Part shown: positions 10,705-21,051 of the stretch, in pieces
Layout: each line of letters opens with the position of its first letter
How positions within the stretch are numbered: the stretch's first letter is position 1
Origin: Argyresthia goedartella
Lineage: Eukaryota > Arthropoda > Insecta > Lepidoptera > Argyresthiidae
Reading direction: 5' to 3'
DNA: 64,000 bases
Assembly: GCA_949825045.1 (NCBI GenBank)
Contig: OX463829.1
Span: 30,629,715-30,693,714 of the forward strand
The notes under the pieces: model-generated
The model's database searches: none
Told to the model about the DNA's origin: nothing
Seen by the model: only the letters and a program-made list of their open reading frames with translations
Position numbers and translations under genes: made by a program

Positions 10705-11015
10705 GCTGTTATGTTAACCTAAGAAATAATCACAGAATAGTTGCGCCCCAGTCTAGACCCGCGAAAGTTAGCAATTCTTTCAAGAGTCAGTGGTTTCTCT
10801 ACTACAACAAGATACTTCTGGAGATTTTGAAATTGTCATTTTAGCGATTTCAAAACCAAGTCACAAGGTTTTTGTCTAAAAATATATATTATAATGTTCA
10901 AGACACTATTATAAATGACAAGACTGTATGGGTTTAATCTAACTAAACACAGAACTCGCTTTTAATGTAATGTAATTTGTAATTATGTATTCCTGCTTAT
11001 TATTTATAATAATTA
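10705..11015 (+). mobile_element. LINE-A 3' portion, interrupted by LINE-C
   Basis: This plus-strand sequence corresponds to LINE-A 27590-27880: the RLLAPRF, SNSF and YYNKI coding segments in decayed form, then the start of the 3' UTR (TATTCCTGCTTATTA). It stops at about 11020, where LINE-C begins. The missing end of LINE-A reappears at 11466-11512. Confidence 0.75.
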
Positions 11016-11020
11016 ATATT

Positions 11021-11455
11021 TTACCGGAGATCTCACACTGTCTCACTTTTAGCCACTCCGCCGCGCTGTATAACAAAGCTGCGTATAAACACTCTTTCAG
11101 GTTTTGGGCGGCCCGACTTTGGAACGCACTTCCTTGGATTATAAGAGACTCTTTTCTCTTTAAAGAAACGTATCAAAGAGCACAACTGCTCTCTTTCGTA
11201 AAAGTTATTGTAAGTATGTATTTATGTGCAAAGTGTATGTAGTATTTATCGGTACTTATGTAGTATTAGTTATCGTTATTTTATAGGTTTCTCTTTTATT
11301 CCTAGGCATTTTACTTATACTAGTTATTTTGCACTGGCTACCCTTTTATAATAATATTTCCTTTAATGCCTTATTTTGCTGGAAGAAATATTTTTTTAGA
11401 GATAAGCTCGCCTTTGTATATGTATTTTATTTTAATACATTTTATTTTAATAAAG
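11021..11455 (+). mobile_element. LINE-C 3' end nested in LINE-A
   Basis: The decayed reading frame has YNKAAYKHSFRFWAARLWN and ALPWIIRDS, matching the AYEHGFRLRAIRLWNALP stretch of other LINE-C copies (18720, 55590). A 3' UTR follows with the GCTGGAAG...GATAAGCTCGCCTTTGTA cassette at 11375-11418 and a final AATAAAGAAATG. LINE-A sequence lies on both sides. Confidence 0.75.
11375..11418 (+). repeat. LINE-C 3' UTR cassette, copy 1
   Basis: The conserved block is TTTGCTGGAAGAAATA, an inverted-repeat spacer, then GATAAGCTCGCCTTTGTA. It is one of six copies in the window. Confidence 0.75.
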
Positions 11456-11465
11456 AAATGTTGTA

Positions 11466-11512
11466 TTCTACTAGTAAATATCTACAGTAATAAAGACATT
11501 TTGACTTGGACT
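11466..11512 (+). mobile_element. LINE-A extreme 3' end
   Basis: The sequence AAATATCTACAGTAATAAAGAC is identical to the LINE-A end at 28029-28050, followed by a private tail (ATTTTGACTTGGACTT). It completes the LINE-A copy begun at 10705. Confidence 0.75.
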
Positions 11513-11582
11513 TAAGCCAGCGTAAAGTAACGTTGATCGACAACCTCCAATATAGCTGAAGCCAAGCGTGATAAGTGCGTAC

Positions 11583-11799
11583 CTGCGGGCAGCGTGGCGG
11601 CAGGCGCGGCAGTGTCCCCGCGCTCCGGGTCGAGTGGCGACGGCGTCGGCGTGGCGCGCGGCGGCGGCGCGGCGGCCACACTGCGCTCACGCCGGAAGCG
11701 GCTGAAGATCTTGCGCACCAGGTGGTCTTGCGCCTGCTCCAGCTGCGGCTCGCGCTTGCGACGCTCCATCAGCTCCCTTTCCCGGCGGACGTCCGCTAC
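11583..11799 (-). CDS. eag: eag exon, proximal C-terminal tail
   Basis: The exon is 217 bp, with acceptor TTGCAG before 11799 and consensus donor GCAG/GTACGC after 11583; phase is 0 in, 1 out. It encodes VADVRRERELMERRKREP and QDHLVRKIFSRFRRERS, the conserved post-cNBHD basic segment of Eag, then a low-complexity Pro/Ala tail. The base composition is very GC-rich compared with the surrounding AT-rich repeats. No later exon is seen at 1-11582, so the C-terminal tetramerising coiled coil is beyond the left edge. Reading through the donor gives a stop after about 20 codons, so an alternative short C-terminus is possible but unsupported. Confidence 0.92.
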
Positions 11800-11879
11800 C
11801 TGCAACAACGCGCAACGCGTCACACTAGCATGAACGACTAGCAGATACTCTTAGCTTAGTGCGGTTTACCGTTGAAAAT

Positions 11880-12110
11880 TACTTACTTAGTCTTACGGAA
11901 TATGCTTTAAATTCCATGAACTGTCAGATCAACGTTGTATACGCAGATTTTTCCAAGGCATTTTTTTAAATCTGCCATCGAACATTATTGCTGAAGCTCT
12001 GGAGCCTAGGTTTCCACGGCGACTTGTTTAGGTGGATAACATCGTTTGTAGAAAACGGAGTATACGGTTCTACCATCCATGTTATCAACTGCTTTTTGTT
12101 GATGTTGCGA
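11880..12110 (+). pseudogene. Non-LTR reverse transcriptase fragment
   Basis: The frame reads INVVYADFSKAFF, then LLLKLWSLGFHGDLFRW and FVENGVYGST. This is RT block A (YADFSKAFD) and the following helix of a Jockey/R1-like reverse transcriptase. A stop lies directly after the SKAF motif. It is truncated at both ends, and no EN or 3' end is attached. Confidence 0.65.
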
Positions 12111-12111
12111 C

Positions 12112-12162
12112 CTACTTGGCCGCGAGTATTTCATATCATAATTTTATATTTTATTCTAAATA
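12112..12162 (+). repeat. Dispersed 50 bp repeat, copy 1
   Basis: CTACTTGGCCGCGAGTATTT and the following AT-rich bases recur with few changes at 19704-19756. The family is unknown. Confidence 0.55.
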
Positions 12163-12871
12163 ACGAGCACGTCACAAACCGTCATAAGACAGACTTATCG
12201 GAAGCAACCATTTTCTCGTCTTCAAAGACTGGAGCCATAAGTGCACTACTTTGGTTCCATATTCGTTACACGGCAAGTGGGAAGATTACAGAAACTCTGC
12301 AGCCTTCACGCTGAGAACTTGCGATCTCAGCTCGAATTCTAATACCGTCAACTACGTGATAGACTTACACCGAGCTTTTAAAACTATAGAAACTTCAAAC
12401 CACTGAAATTCTCGCCATGCTCAACTTACAGCAGCAATGTTTTAATAAGATCGAAACGACTACAAGCAACTTTCTCAGGAGTTGGCAGTATAACCGGTGA
12501 CTGCAAAGGACGTCTACTACTCAACTGCAAGACAATCCGCTCCGACTACAAGATTCAAACTGAAGCTCCCATCATGAAAAAACTTATCTCTAACTTACCG
12601 AACTCTACATTTGATAAGGCTGACTGGCCACACGTCAACAACCTGAAACTGGCAGATCCCGACTTTAGCGTCTCACGCCCCGTCGACTTACTACTAGGGG
12701 CTGATGTATATTCGGAGATAATATTAGACGGAGTCCTGAAAGGAGGTCATTCATCGCCCGTTGCCCAACATACGTTATTAGGGTGGATTATATGTCGCAA
12801 ATTAAAGACTTTTAAATGTCACTTAACCATGATCAACTTGGAAGAAATATCTAAATTCTGGGAGAATGAAG

Positions 12872-13200
12872 ATGTTTATGTTTATGTTGTGTATGTGTTA
12901 TGTAAGATATGTATATTTATTAGTATATGTTTGATATATATTTTATTTTTTGCTGTTGTATTTTATTTAGTGTATGTCATTTATAACATTATTATGTTTT
13001 AGTTGTAAACAATAAGATGTGTACAGTTTTATTGCGTACTAGGACTCTCCTGTTGCACAATTTTTCCTGTCCTGCCTAGGTTTGCTGGTAGAAATCTCTC
13101 TAGAGATAAGCTCGCCTTTGCTCATAAAATGTTTTGTTACCTTACTATTAAGATTTCTGTGCAATAAAGAATATGAATGAATAGGAATGAATGAATGTTA
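12872..13200 (+). mobile_element. 5'-truncated LINE-C 3' end inserted in BEL pol
   Basis: About 330 bp with no coding content carries the TTTGCTGGTAGAAATC...GATAAGCTCGCCTTTG cassette (13081-13120), GCAATAAAGAAT and a (GAAT)n tail. The BEL frame reads up to WENED on the left and resumes with TTDNIPEDDY on the right, which dates this insertion after BEL. Confidence 0.7.
13081..13120 (+). repeat. LINE-C 3' UTR cassette, copy 2
   Basis: Same block as 11375-11418, with AGAAATCTCTCTAGAGATAA as the inverted-repeat core. Confidence 0.7.
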
Positions 13201-13499
13201 CTCAAACTACTGATAACATACCTGAGGATGACTACTGTGAACAACTTTACTCAAAGACAGTGCAACGAAACTCTTTGCTCATTTGAAACCGGAAGTGGAT
13301 AGAAATTGAGTAACTTATTTACAGAAATAAAATCAAATATGATAAAAAACTTAATATTATTTATTACAATTCATATGAGCAATTATTAATCATATAATGA
13401 CAAAAAACTAAGCACAAAACTCAATACCTGCTATTAAACATCTTTTCCGATAAGATCGGGAGAACCAATTTTCACCGATAAACAAATAAAACAAAATGG

Positions 13500-13765
13500 C
13501 TAAGAAAATGGCCATACCAATAATTTATTCTATAGGAACTTCTTTTAATTCTTTAAAATCGGTATGTTTCATTATTTGTTGCTGTTGCGGCAACAGAAAT
13601 GCACATTCTGTGAACATTTCAGCTCTCTACCTATTTCGGTTGATCTGATAGAGCCCGGTGAAGGGCGGACGGACGGACGGACGGACGGACGGACGGACGG
13701 ATAAATAGTGGAGGCTTAGTAATAGAGTCCCGTTTGGCACCCTTTGTGTACGGAACCCTAAAAAG
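13500..13765 (+). repeat. Dispersed lepidopteran-type repeat with (GGAC)n, copy 1
   Basis: It contains GCGGCAACAGAAATGCAC, a (GGAC)n tract at about 13668-13701, GGAGGCTTAGTAATAGAG and the end TACGGAACCCTAAAAA. The same order of blocks appears at 38405-38573. I recall this as an abundant non-coding repeat of moth and butterfly genomes. Here it interrupts the BEL pol between WIEIE and RLQRKKQLAGLYRDF. Confidence 0.7.
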
Positions 13766-13949
13766 GCTGCAACGAAAAAAACAACTTGCTGGTCTGTACA
13801 GAGACTTCATGCGAGAATACGCCGAATTGAGTCACATGAAACTGGCGCTTTTGAACTCACCATCTACACCTGAATGTTTCCTAACGCACCACGGTGTAGA
13901 ACGGGAACAATCAACTACCTACAACAAAAGTGAGAGTGGTTTTAATGTG

Positions 13950-14505
13950 GTTTATGCATCACAAGCTGTTTAATATTTATGCTTCGGAACGCACCTCCTT
14001 TTGTTGCGCGACTCGGAACCATGCGTTGTTCACTAGCGGAAACGGAACCGCAGCTGTCACTCGTACCAACGAGATGAAGAATTGGAGGTTATCTTTTCTC
14101 GTCGGGAGAACAAACATGTCTGCTCAGGCGTCGGGCCAGTGATTGTAATTCGGTGTAACAATTACTAAATACAGGCGTCGGGCCTGGTCGGAGTGCTCAT
14201 CATAAACATCGTCGGGAAATAAGTAGATTCGCGTCAGCGGTTAAGTGATCCGTGTTGATTGGACATCGTCGTATCGGACGGCGACTCCACGTGTCGGCAG
14301 GCAGCACGCCGGCGACAGCGTCGGGCAGCGACAGTGAGATTCATCCCTGATCCTACCCAAACTTGTGCCCTTATCCCGTATTCCTGCCCCGAATCGATCT
14401 TTCGATTTCCGGTCTACGACGACAAGGTAAGGTAACAATCAAGATTTTCTCTCCCGTGCTGGCAACAACCCAGCCCCCTCAAGATTCCACGCCGTTTGGT
14501 AGGCG
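13950..14505 (+). other. Unidentified insert in BEL reverse transcriptase
   Basis: The BEL frame breaks after VRVVFN (about 13950) and resumes with ISSGCSLNQL (about 14510); in the family these two are adjacent. The 555 bp between is GC-rich and has no recognisable coding content. It has a GGCGTC/GTCGG-rich centre and a short inverted repeat (CCACGCC..GGCGTGG, 14488-14508) at its right end. It may be a separate element or rearranged BEL sequence. Confidence 0.45.
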
Positions 14506-15876
14506 TGGAAAATTATCACAAGCTATTTCCAGCGGCTGCAGTTTAAATCAGCTGCAAGAAAAAGGACCCGATCTGCCAAAATATATCCAAGCCCTCGTCA
14601 TAGGCTGGAGATCGAACCGATTCGCCTACACAGCGGATAATGAAAAATTATTTGTATTTGGATAGCCGTTCACCAACAAAAATTAAAGAATTTTTTCTGG
14701 CGTGACTCCCCTACCGAAAAACTGAAATGTTACAAACTATGCGCCGTCACACACAGAATGAAAAGCGTGCTGTGGTTAGCTAAGAGGACTCTCAAACAGC
14801 CCGCCATGGACGACGGTCACAAAAGCCCAGAAGCAGCCTACGTACTGGAAAATCAACTTTATATGGACGACCTCGTCAGCGGCAGACATACTATCGAGGA
14901 AGCCAAAGACTTACAAGTCGCCCTCATCGTTCTACTAAAAGGTGGTGGCATGAACTTAGGTACGCAAGTGGACATCAAACCACCCTGCACTTATTGAGAA
15001 TTTGTCAAAAGATCTCATTTGGCTTCAAACACGGAGAATCGATGAAAATACTTGGTCTCGGATGGAATCCGATTAGCGATACTTTTATCTTCAAATGGGA
15101 ATTAGAAAAAAGCTAGTACTCCTTTAACCAAGAGAAGACTACTGTCAGAGATTTCAAAGCTGTATGACCCTCTCGGCTGGTTTTCAACTATCACTATCGC
15201 AGCGAAGTTACTATTTCAAAAAGTGTGGATTGATAAACTTAGCTGGAACGACGCCTTCCCCGTATAGATACAAATTGAGTGGCAGAAGATGAGATCAGAG
15301 CTCCCTGTTATCCAATACATTAAAACAAGATAATATCGAGTTACTTGGCTACTGTGATGCGAGCATGAAAGCCTATTCGTGCGTCATTTACAGCCGAGTC
15401 ATAAACTCAAGCGGCCCACCAACTATAACTCTACTCGCCGCGTATACTAAGTTTGCCCCGTTGTCGCAAACACTGAAACTACCACGATTAGAGTTCTGCG
15501 GTGCCCTACATCACCGTGAGTGAAGATGAGGTAAAGCTGTGCAGTCTATTACAACCGGACCGATTCGTTTGCTTCAAAAATTTGCCAGTTTATAGTTCAA
15601 ACAATAACTCCTGGCGAAGCAAAACTGTTAAGTCATCATCCTATGGCTACGACGCCGTGCAACGCCAAGGAGACATGCGATAACTCTTGGATCGAGTTAC
15701 ACGCGGTGAATAGCTGGCTGGCCGTGTGTTGCGGAACATGTACGTTCCGTACAATATGTGCAAGTGACGTCAAGGCGCATACCATAACAACGTCTAGCGT
15801 CGTACCACCATCAGAGGGATGCGTTCTATAATCAAAGGAGCTGACTATTTATACGAACACCGAATACAATACAGAC

Positions 15877-16800
15877 ATTTATTTATTTATGTATAATGGA
15901 TCCTTTACAAAAAATACGCTTTGCTAGCTTAAGATAAGGACATGCTCTTTTTAAATTAAAAAGGAACACAGCATGCAATGCGACAATGTTAAAGTTAATT
16001 ATACACTGTTAAAAGTTAAGACCACTGTGTATAAATGCATATTTTTTTAATTAATACAATTTATTTTAATTTTTAAAACTAATGAATTATGAACGAGGCG
16101 TAGTCTAAAATTATTTTATTCAAACATGCTTTAAAGCAGTTAAAACTTGCAAATACATATGTCGAGTTCAGATTCACGATGTTTTGTGCTGAGTTCATTG
16201 TACAGTTTGCATAATCTGTGCAACGGAGCGTTTGATCCTAGATTGGATTTGGCAGTATCATTGAAAAATAACCTAAAGTTCGATCGTGGTAGTCTTTTTG
16301 GTGCATTAAAAGTAATTTTCCCCAGTAAGTCAGGACAGTCGAGAGCGCCATTGACTAGCTTGTGTAAAAATATTAATTCAAGTCTTTTTCTGCGTGCCAC
16401 CAGAGTGTCAATGTTATAGTGTTCTAGACGCGAACTATAACTGGGTAACTTTTTGGCCTTGTTATCACCGTACGCTAAATGGTAAAGGAAACGTCTCTGT
16501 ACACTTTCTAGCCTGTCTGAGTAGATTTTGTATCGGGGGTACCAAACCACGCTACAATAATCTAGTTGTGATCGTACCAATGTATTGAAGAGACTTATCT
16601 TTGTTAGAGGCTCTTTGAAGTTTTTGTCCATCTTAGGGGGATTAAATTTGGAGAGTAAAATGCACTGCTCGTGGAATCTTCCGGTGCAAACGCTGCATAT
16701 TATAGTTGACGGCATCCCTTCTAGTAATCGGCTCATTGCAGCAGGCAGACATTATGCCCTTAGTACCCGCTCTAGTAGTTGTAGTAGACATCACGTGTTT
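15877..16800 (-). mobile_element. LINE-E deletion derivative: ORF1 finger joined to RT C-terminus
   Basis: On the minus strand the 5' part begins MSTTTTRAGTKGIMSACCNE. With one frameshift it continues ICSVCTGRFHEQC, a PHD-like Cys/His pattern typical of ORF1 in CR1/Kiri-type elements. It then jumps to FNTLVRSQLDYCSVVWYPRY and the conserved tail of a non-LTR reverse transcriptase (RFLYHLAYGD, DTLVARRKRLEL, NFRLFFNDT), ending DICICKF at 16140. The endonuclease and most of the RT are deleted. The 3' UTR ends in an (AAAT)n tail at about 15877-15890. Confidence 0.7.
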
Positions 16801-16887
16801 TATTTATAATTCACTCACAAGGAGCAATATATCTAATAAAAATAATTAAAGAAGGAAAAAAACAAAAAATAAATAAAACAAAACACG

Positions 16888-16955
16888 TGCAGGGGTTCGA
16901 ACTCGGAGACTTGCGGTTGTTAGGCGGAGTGAGCACCCGCTGGACTACGTCCCAT
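16888..16955 (-). repeat. tRNA-derived SINE head
   Basis: Read on the minus strand, GTAGTCCAGCGGGTG resembles a tRNA A box and GAGTTCGAACCCC a B box, about 30 bp apart. An A/T-rich tail with TTTATTTATTTTTTG follows. There is no folded mature tRNA, so it is a SINE or pseudo-tRNA. Confidence 0.65.
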
Positions 16956-17411
16956 GTAATGACTAGGTGCGAAACGGCAGTATAATACCCAGCCTCTAGT
17001 AAACAATCGTTGCCGGGTGAATGACCTTGTTATCAAGGAGAATGGCCGGTGCGTCAGCGCTTTCCAATATGTGTCCGATCGACGAATTTGTGCACTGATC
17101 TTTCAAATATTCTTGGTTGTTATTCGTTATTTGAGCACTAATCGGGAACACTTCGAGGTACACTAAACTGAAGCTTATATTTTACGCAAGAAAACTATGA
17201 TAAACAGTTAGTGGCTAGACTACGTTTTATTACAATTTTAGAATTTAAGATGATGCGAAACATAAATTACGTGTCGCCTTGGCGAGTATCTGATGATCGG
17301 ATGAAGATGAAAATGAGTCACTTCTTCGACTTCCCCGATCTCAATAGAACTGTAAAAACATCGTGGATCTATCTTACCAGCGAAAGAAAAATCTACTGTC
17401 ATATTTGAATC
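16956..17411. other. Intron sequence with no recognised feature
   Basis: I see no coding pattern or repeat shared with the rest of the window. The 65-codon open stretch at 17211-17408 shows no family pattern. Confidence 0.5.
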
Positions 17412-17830
17412 ATGTTCTGGTTTGTTACATCGCGGCTGGTGTTAAAACACGTCCCATGTAGGGGATCCCCTTTAAATTATAAAAATCTCATTTCAACAAC
17501 AAATACAGGAGAAACAGATGAGATAGAGAAACAAATACTTTCATTGAAAAGTAAAGAAGTTCTACCATCGATCGACGTGACAACTTACGATACTCATCTG
17601 TATGCAATAACTTATACTCTACTTGGAGCAGTAATAATCGCAGCCGTTTTATGGTTTTTAAAGAACCGTGCAGCACTATTGCGTTGCTGTTTAAGAGGCA
17701 AGGAAAACAAAGATGTACCGCCTCACGATGATATCGAGCTGAACCGATCGAACGGATGCCAGCGGACGGAAGGAGTGCCAGCGCCCGCGCAGCAGCGACG
17801 CACGCACGCTCCGGGGACCCACGACGACTT
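17412..17830 (+). pseudogene. Possible envelope-like C-terminal fragment with transmembrane segment
   Basis: An open stretch from 17412 encodes a short ectodomain-like part, a hydrophobic segment (HLYAITYTLLGAVIIAAVLW), a Cys pair and a short charged tail (PPHDDIELN). This is the layout of the C-terminus of env glycoproteins in insect endogenous LTR elements. No LTRs or pol adjoin it, and the open frame then runs into unrelated LINE-A sequence at about 17935. The assignment is tentative; a host single-pass membrane protein exon is an alternative, but no splice context was found. Confidence 0.35.
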
Positions 17831-17934
17831 TATTTTACTTTTGTATTGTTTCATTTATGTTTCTTTGCTTTGTATGCGCAACTCTCCAATTTTATTATTA
17901 CATACTAACTTAGTTTTTCTCCTTTTCGGGTTCC

Positions 17935-18193
17935 TAGTATGTAGAAATAAAGCATTGGATCTACTAAAATTATACTTAAGCAATATAATTCAAAAGGCAG
18001 AAATCAACGGCTTTAAATCTGATGGATCGGGTGTAAAAATTGGAGTTCGACAAGGTTCCATATTAGGCCCTTTCTTATTCCTAGTATATTTTAACGATCT
18101 GCCTTTCATGGTGGAGAAATTGACTGAAATAGTGTTGTTTGCTGATGATACTTCAAGGGTCTTCACAATTGAAAGAAAATAAGAAGATTTTAA
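17935..18193 (+). mobile_element. LINE-A RT fragment, left part
   Basis: The frame reads NKALDLLKLYLSNIIQKAE, GVRQGSILGPFLFLVYFN and FADDTSRVFTIERK. It stops at TIERK followed by AAGAAGATTTT, where LINE-C begins. LINE-A resumes at 19099. Confidence 0.85.
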
Positions 18194-19098
18194 TGGTACC
18201 ACAATCGTATATATCGATAAAGCTAAAAACCTGGGTCAGATCTTTGTCAACCAGCTGACCTGGTCTTCGCATGTCAATGAGGTCAGTCGCCGAGTATTTG
18301 CGACTTTTTACTCTCTCAAGAGACTTCAGTACTTTTTGCCTCGACAGACCAAAACCACTCTTGCTCAGTCTCTCCTTCTACCCCTCATTGACTATGCTGA
18401 TGTATGCTGGGTCAGTGTTAACAAAGAACTACTGAACAAACTTGAACGACTTCAAAATCTCGGGATTCAGTTTAATTTCGGGCTACGCAAATACGACCAT
18501 GTATCACAATATCGCAAGGAGTTAAAGTGGTTGCCGATCCGTCTTCGCCGCGATTCTCACATTCTCAATTTCCTCTACAAAATTTTACGGAATCCACACT
18601 ATCCAACATTCCTACGAGACAGTTTTCAGTTTCTTTCTTCCAGCAGGCCTCGGAGAACTCACGCATTTTCTATGCACCCAACTCCACAGCATAACACCGC
18701 GTCCTATGAGCACGGGTTTAGACTCCGGGCCATTCCATTGTGGAATGCACTCCCTGGCACCATCAGGGACAGCCCTACTCTCAATATATTTAAAAGTAGT
18801 GTGAAGAAGCATTACCTCTCTCTAAAAGAAAATTTATATTTAATAGTGGTAGTTAGTATTTTAAGACTTTAGTATGTAATTATAGTAATTATATATTTTA
18901 TTATATTTATTAATATTCAAGTAAGTACTCGTTTATTTCGTCATATTGTTGTATGTATTCATAGGTCTGCCCCTGCTCTGCAATCAACATTTCCCACTTT
19001 AACCTGGTTTGCTGGAAGAGATATCTTATTAGAGATAAGCTCGCCTTTGTACACCTTTTTATGTAACTCTTTTTTATTAATCATTTATGTGCAATAAA
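18194..19098 (+). mobile_element. LINE-C 3' half nested in LINE-A
   Basis: The 18336-18872 frame encodes the C-terminal domain of a non-LTR RT: SLLLPLIDYADVCWVSVN, LRKYDHVSQYRKELKWLP, RLRRDSHILNFLYKILRN, HGFRLRAIPLWNALPGTI. Upstream, NQLTWSSHVNEVSRRVFAT is the preceding part in another frame. The 3' UTR carries the cassette at 19006-19050 and ends GTGCAATAAAAAAAAAAAG. LINE-A flanks on both sides share GATTTT/ATG-like bases (about 18186-18197 and 19109-19120), consistent with a target duplication. 5'-truncated and inactive. Confidence 0.85.
19006..19050 (+). repeat. LINE-C 3' UTR cassette, copy 3
   Basis: GGTTTGCTGGAAGAGATATC, then TTATTAGAGATAAGCTCGCC. Confidence 0.75.
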
Positions 19099-19690
19099 AA
19101 AAAAAAGTTTTATGAACTTTGATGATGATAATGGTCTATTGTCTTTAACTTTCAATTGGTTCACAGGTAATAATGTATTGTTAATCGCTGGCAAAAACAA
19201 GTGTATCAAATTCTCACTTGCAAATGTCAGGCAAGTTGATACCAGTTTAGTGTTAGACAGCAACACATTAGAATTAGTAAATGACAAGAAGATTCTTGGA
19301 ATAACCATTGATAGCAAATTGAAGTGGGGACCCCACATAGATAAATTAGCTGGTAAATTAAGTTCTGCGGCTTACGCTACATATTAGAAACATCATACAA
19401 AACACGGATGTGGCTACATCTAGGCTAGTATATTTTAGTTACTTTCATAGTGACATGTCCTATGGTAACTTGTTGTGGGGGAAAGCAGCGGATATTCAAA
19501 CTATTATATTATTATTACAGAAAAGAGCTATTCGAGCAATTTATAATTTAAAACGAATATACTCTTTAAGAGAGCTTTTTAACATACTAACTGTAGCTAG
19601 TCAATTTATTTTCGAAAATATAACGCAAGAACCTTACAACATTTTCCAAACAAAGCGATAGCTGTAATATTTACCTAAAAATGTTATATA
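19099..19690 (+). mobile_element. LINE-A RT fragment, right part
   Basis: It continues 17935-18193: FNWFTGNNVLLIAGKNKC, LANVRQVDTSLVLDSNTL, ILGITIDSKLKWGPHI, then SRLVYFSYFHSDMSYGNL and ENITQEPYNIF in decayed form. It ends without the family 3' UTR at about 19690. Confidence 0.8.
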
Positions 19691-19703
19691 TATAAAAAAA
19701 ATT

Positions 19704-19756
19704 GCAAACTACTTGGCCGCGAATATTTTATATCATCATTTAATATTTTATTCTAA
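19704..19756 (+). repeat. Dispersed 50 bp repeat, copy 2
   Basis: CTACTTGGCCGCGAATATTT and following bases match 12112-12162. Confidence 0.55.
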
Positions 19757-19812
19757 CCATATATATATATTATATATATATATATATATATTATATCTAT
19801 ATATATATTGCC
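19757..19812. repeat. (TA)n microsatellite
   Basis: An alternating AT tract of about 55 bp with a few interruptions. Confidence 0.9.
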
Positions 19813-19939
19813 ACCTTGTATTGTGTGTACCTACTTATACAATAAAGTGCATAAAAATATTCGGAACTTTACTTTCTGCGACGTGCTATAATATCTAATT
19901 ACTACAAATAAGTTTGACTGGACTCTACACAGATGTCAG

Positions 19940-20460
19940 GCGGTTGTTTTGGGTGGTGTTGGTTCTTCATACAAATATAGTAGCCCAGGTGTGCCAAATG
20001 GCTCTCATTTGGGACCACTGCTATTTGTTTTATATGTGAATGATTTACCGAAATCCATTAAGTTCAATTTCGCTTCTATACGCATATGATACAAATATAA
20101 CCCGAAGACCTTATACGTAACGATAGTGACTGTAAAACACTTCAAAGAGATTTATTACATTTTTAGTAATTCTGCAGCACGAATAGGTTATTTTTAAACT
20201 CTGATAAATGTCATGTCATATCTTTTACCAGGAAGAAAAATTATATACTATTTGAATATACACTATGTAATGGGGCTTTGAATAGTCTTACAGAGAGTCT
20301 TTATGCCACATATAGGCGCTGTCTTAAAGGAAACTTTTAAACAGTTTATTTTTACGTGTTGACAAATCATTCAAAAAAGCATTGACCTATAAGCTCTTAG
20401 ATAACAGTTACGTTAGGAGTTTGGCACCTTTTTTTTAAATCATATCGAGAGGATAGTAAC
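19940..20460 (+). pseudogene. Decayed non-LTR reverse transcriptase
   Basis: GVPNGSHLGPLLFVLYVND (about 19988) is RT block B, then DLPKSIKFNF. A broken region follows with NSDKCHVISFTRKKNYI and SLYATYRRCLKGNF. The catalytic ADD region is damaged. It belongs to a Jockey/Rex-like group distinct from LINE-A and LINE-C. No ends were found. Confidence 0.6.
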
Positions 20461-20972
20461 TTTAGAGCGAAAAGAATGAAGTTGGAATACAGGACAGGTC
20501 AGATTTACATGGATTATCCAACCTCTTTACAGTGTAATAAAATGATGAAGTTATGCAACCGACGACACTATATAGACATGGGTCTTAACCACACAAAAAA
20601 AAACTCTAGTTCAAAACATGTTTTAAGACAAAAATGTATAGGATTTGAGTCCGTCCGTGAGCATTCGTTCTGAGAGGGTGTGTTTCACATCGCTCCGACT
20701 TGAAAAATAACAAAGGCTATTTTAAGTTATCTTGTGGTGACAAGTTTTGGTTGGCAGGCGCCTAAACAAATTCGCAGTTAACGTGGCCATTTGGTTTGGC
20801 GCAGTTCAATGTTTTAATCTCATAAAACTGTGTGAAAGTGCAAATTGCAGTGGGCGGTTGAAGTGGAGCGGGTAGTTGAAGAACTTCTGTTCTTGTTGTC
20901 TGAGAACCGCCCACCTACACCCTGGTGTACTCTCACCAATAGTTCGGGTTTTTTGCATCGTCGCCGACAAGC

Positions 20973-21051
20973 GTCCGTGGCGAAGTGGTTAGCCGTGTCG
21001 GAACACCAAACACCACGTCTGTGAAAATGACTCGTGGTTCGAGACTCGGAC
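20973..21051 (+). other. tRNA-like module upstream of the finger-RT-endonuclease element
   Basis: GTCCG (20973) pairs with CGGAC (21047-21051) as a possible acceptor stem, extended by G-C after one T-T mismatch. TGGCGAAGTGGTTAG resembles a tRNA A box and GTGGTTCGAGACTC a B box, about 50 bp apart. The T-arm pairing is poor, so this is not a working tRNA. It may be a SINE head or a Pol III-type promoter and 5' end of the following element. Confidence 0.5.

Larger units (their letters stand above)
12475..15530 (+). pseudogene. BEL/Pao pol remnant (protease, RT, RNase H) with several insertions
   Basis: This is a decayed pol of a BEL/Pao LTR retrotransposon. 12475-12800 is the aspartic-protease-family region (SRPVDLLLGADVYSEII, HTLLGWIICRK). 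LEEISKFWENED at 12836 is the start of the RT linker. After an insertion, NIPEDDYCEQLYSKTV (about 13212) continues. After a second, YRDFMREYAELSHM and LTHHGVER (13796-13908) are RT fingers; after a third, SSGCSLNQL (14513) resumes. YMDDLVSG (about 14859) is the catalytic RT motif. GYCDASMKAYSCVIYSRV (about 15348) is the RNase H start. Many stops and frameshifts are present, and no LTRs or integrase remain. Confidence 0.8.

Noticed and set aside
11575..11841. Arg-rich plus-strand frames opposite the last visible eag exon
   Set aside because: Composition artefact of a GC-rich Pro/Ala-coding exon read in reverse.
20973..21051. A functional tRNA gene
   Set aside because: The A- and B-box-like motifs are present but T-arm and acceptor pairing are too poor for a mature tRNA.
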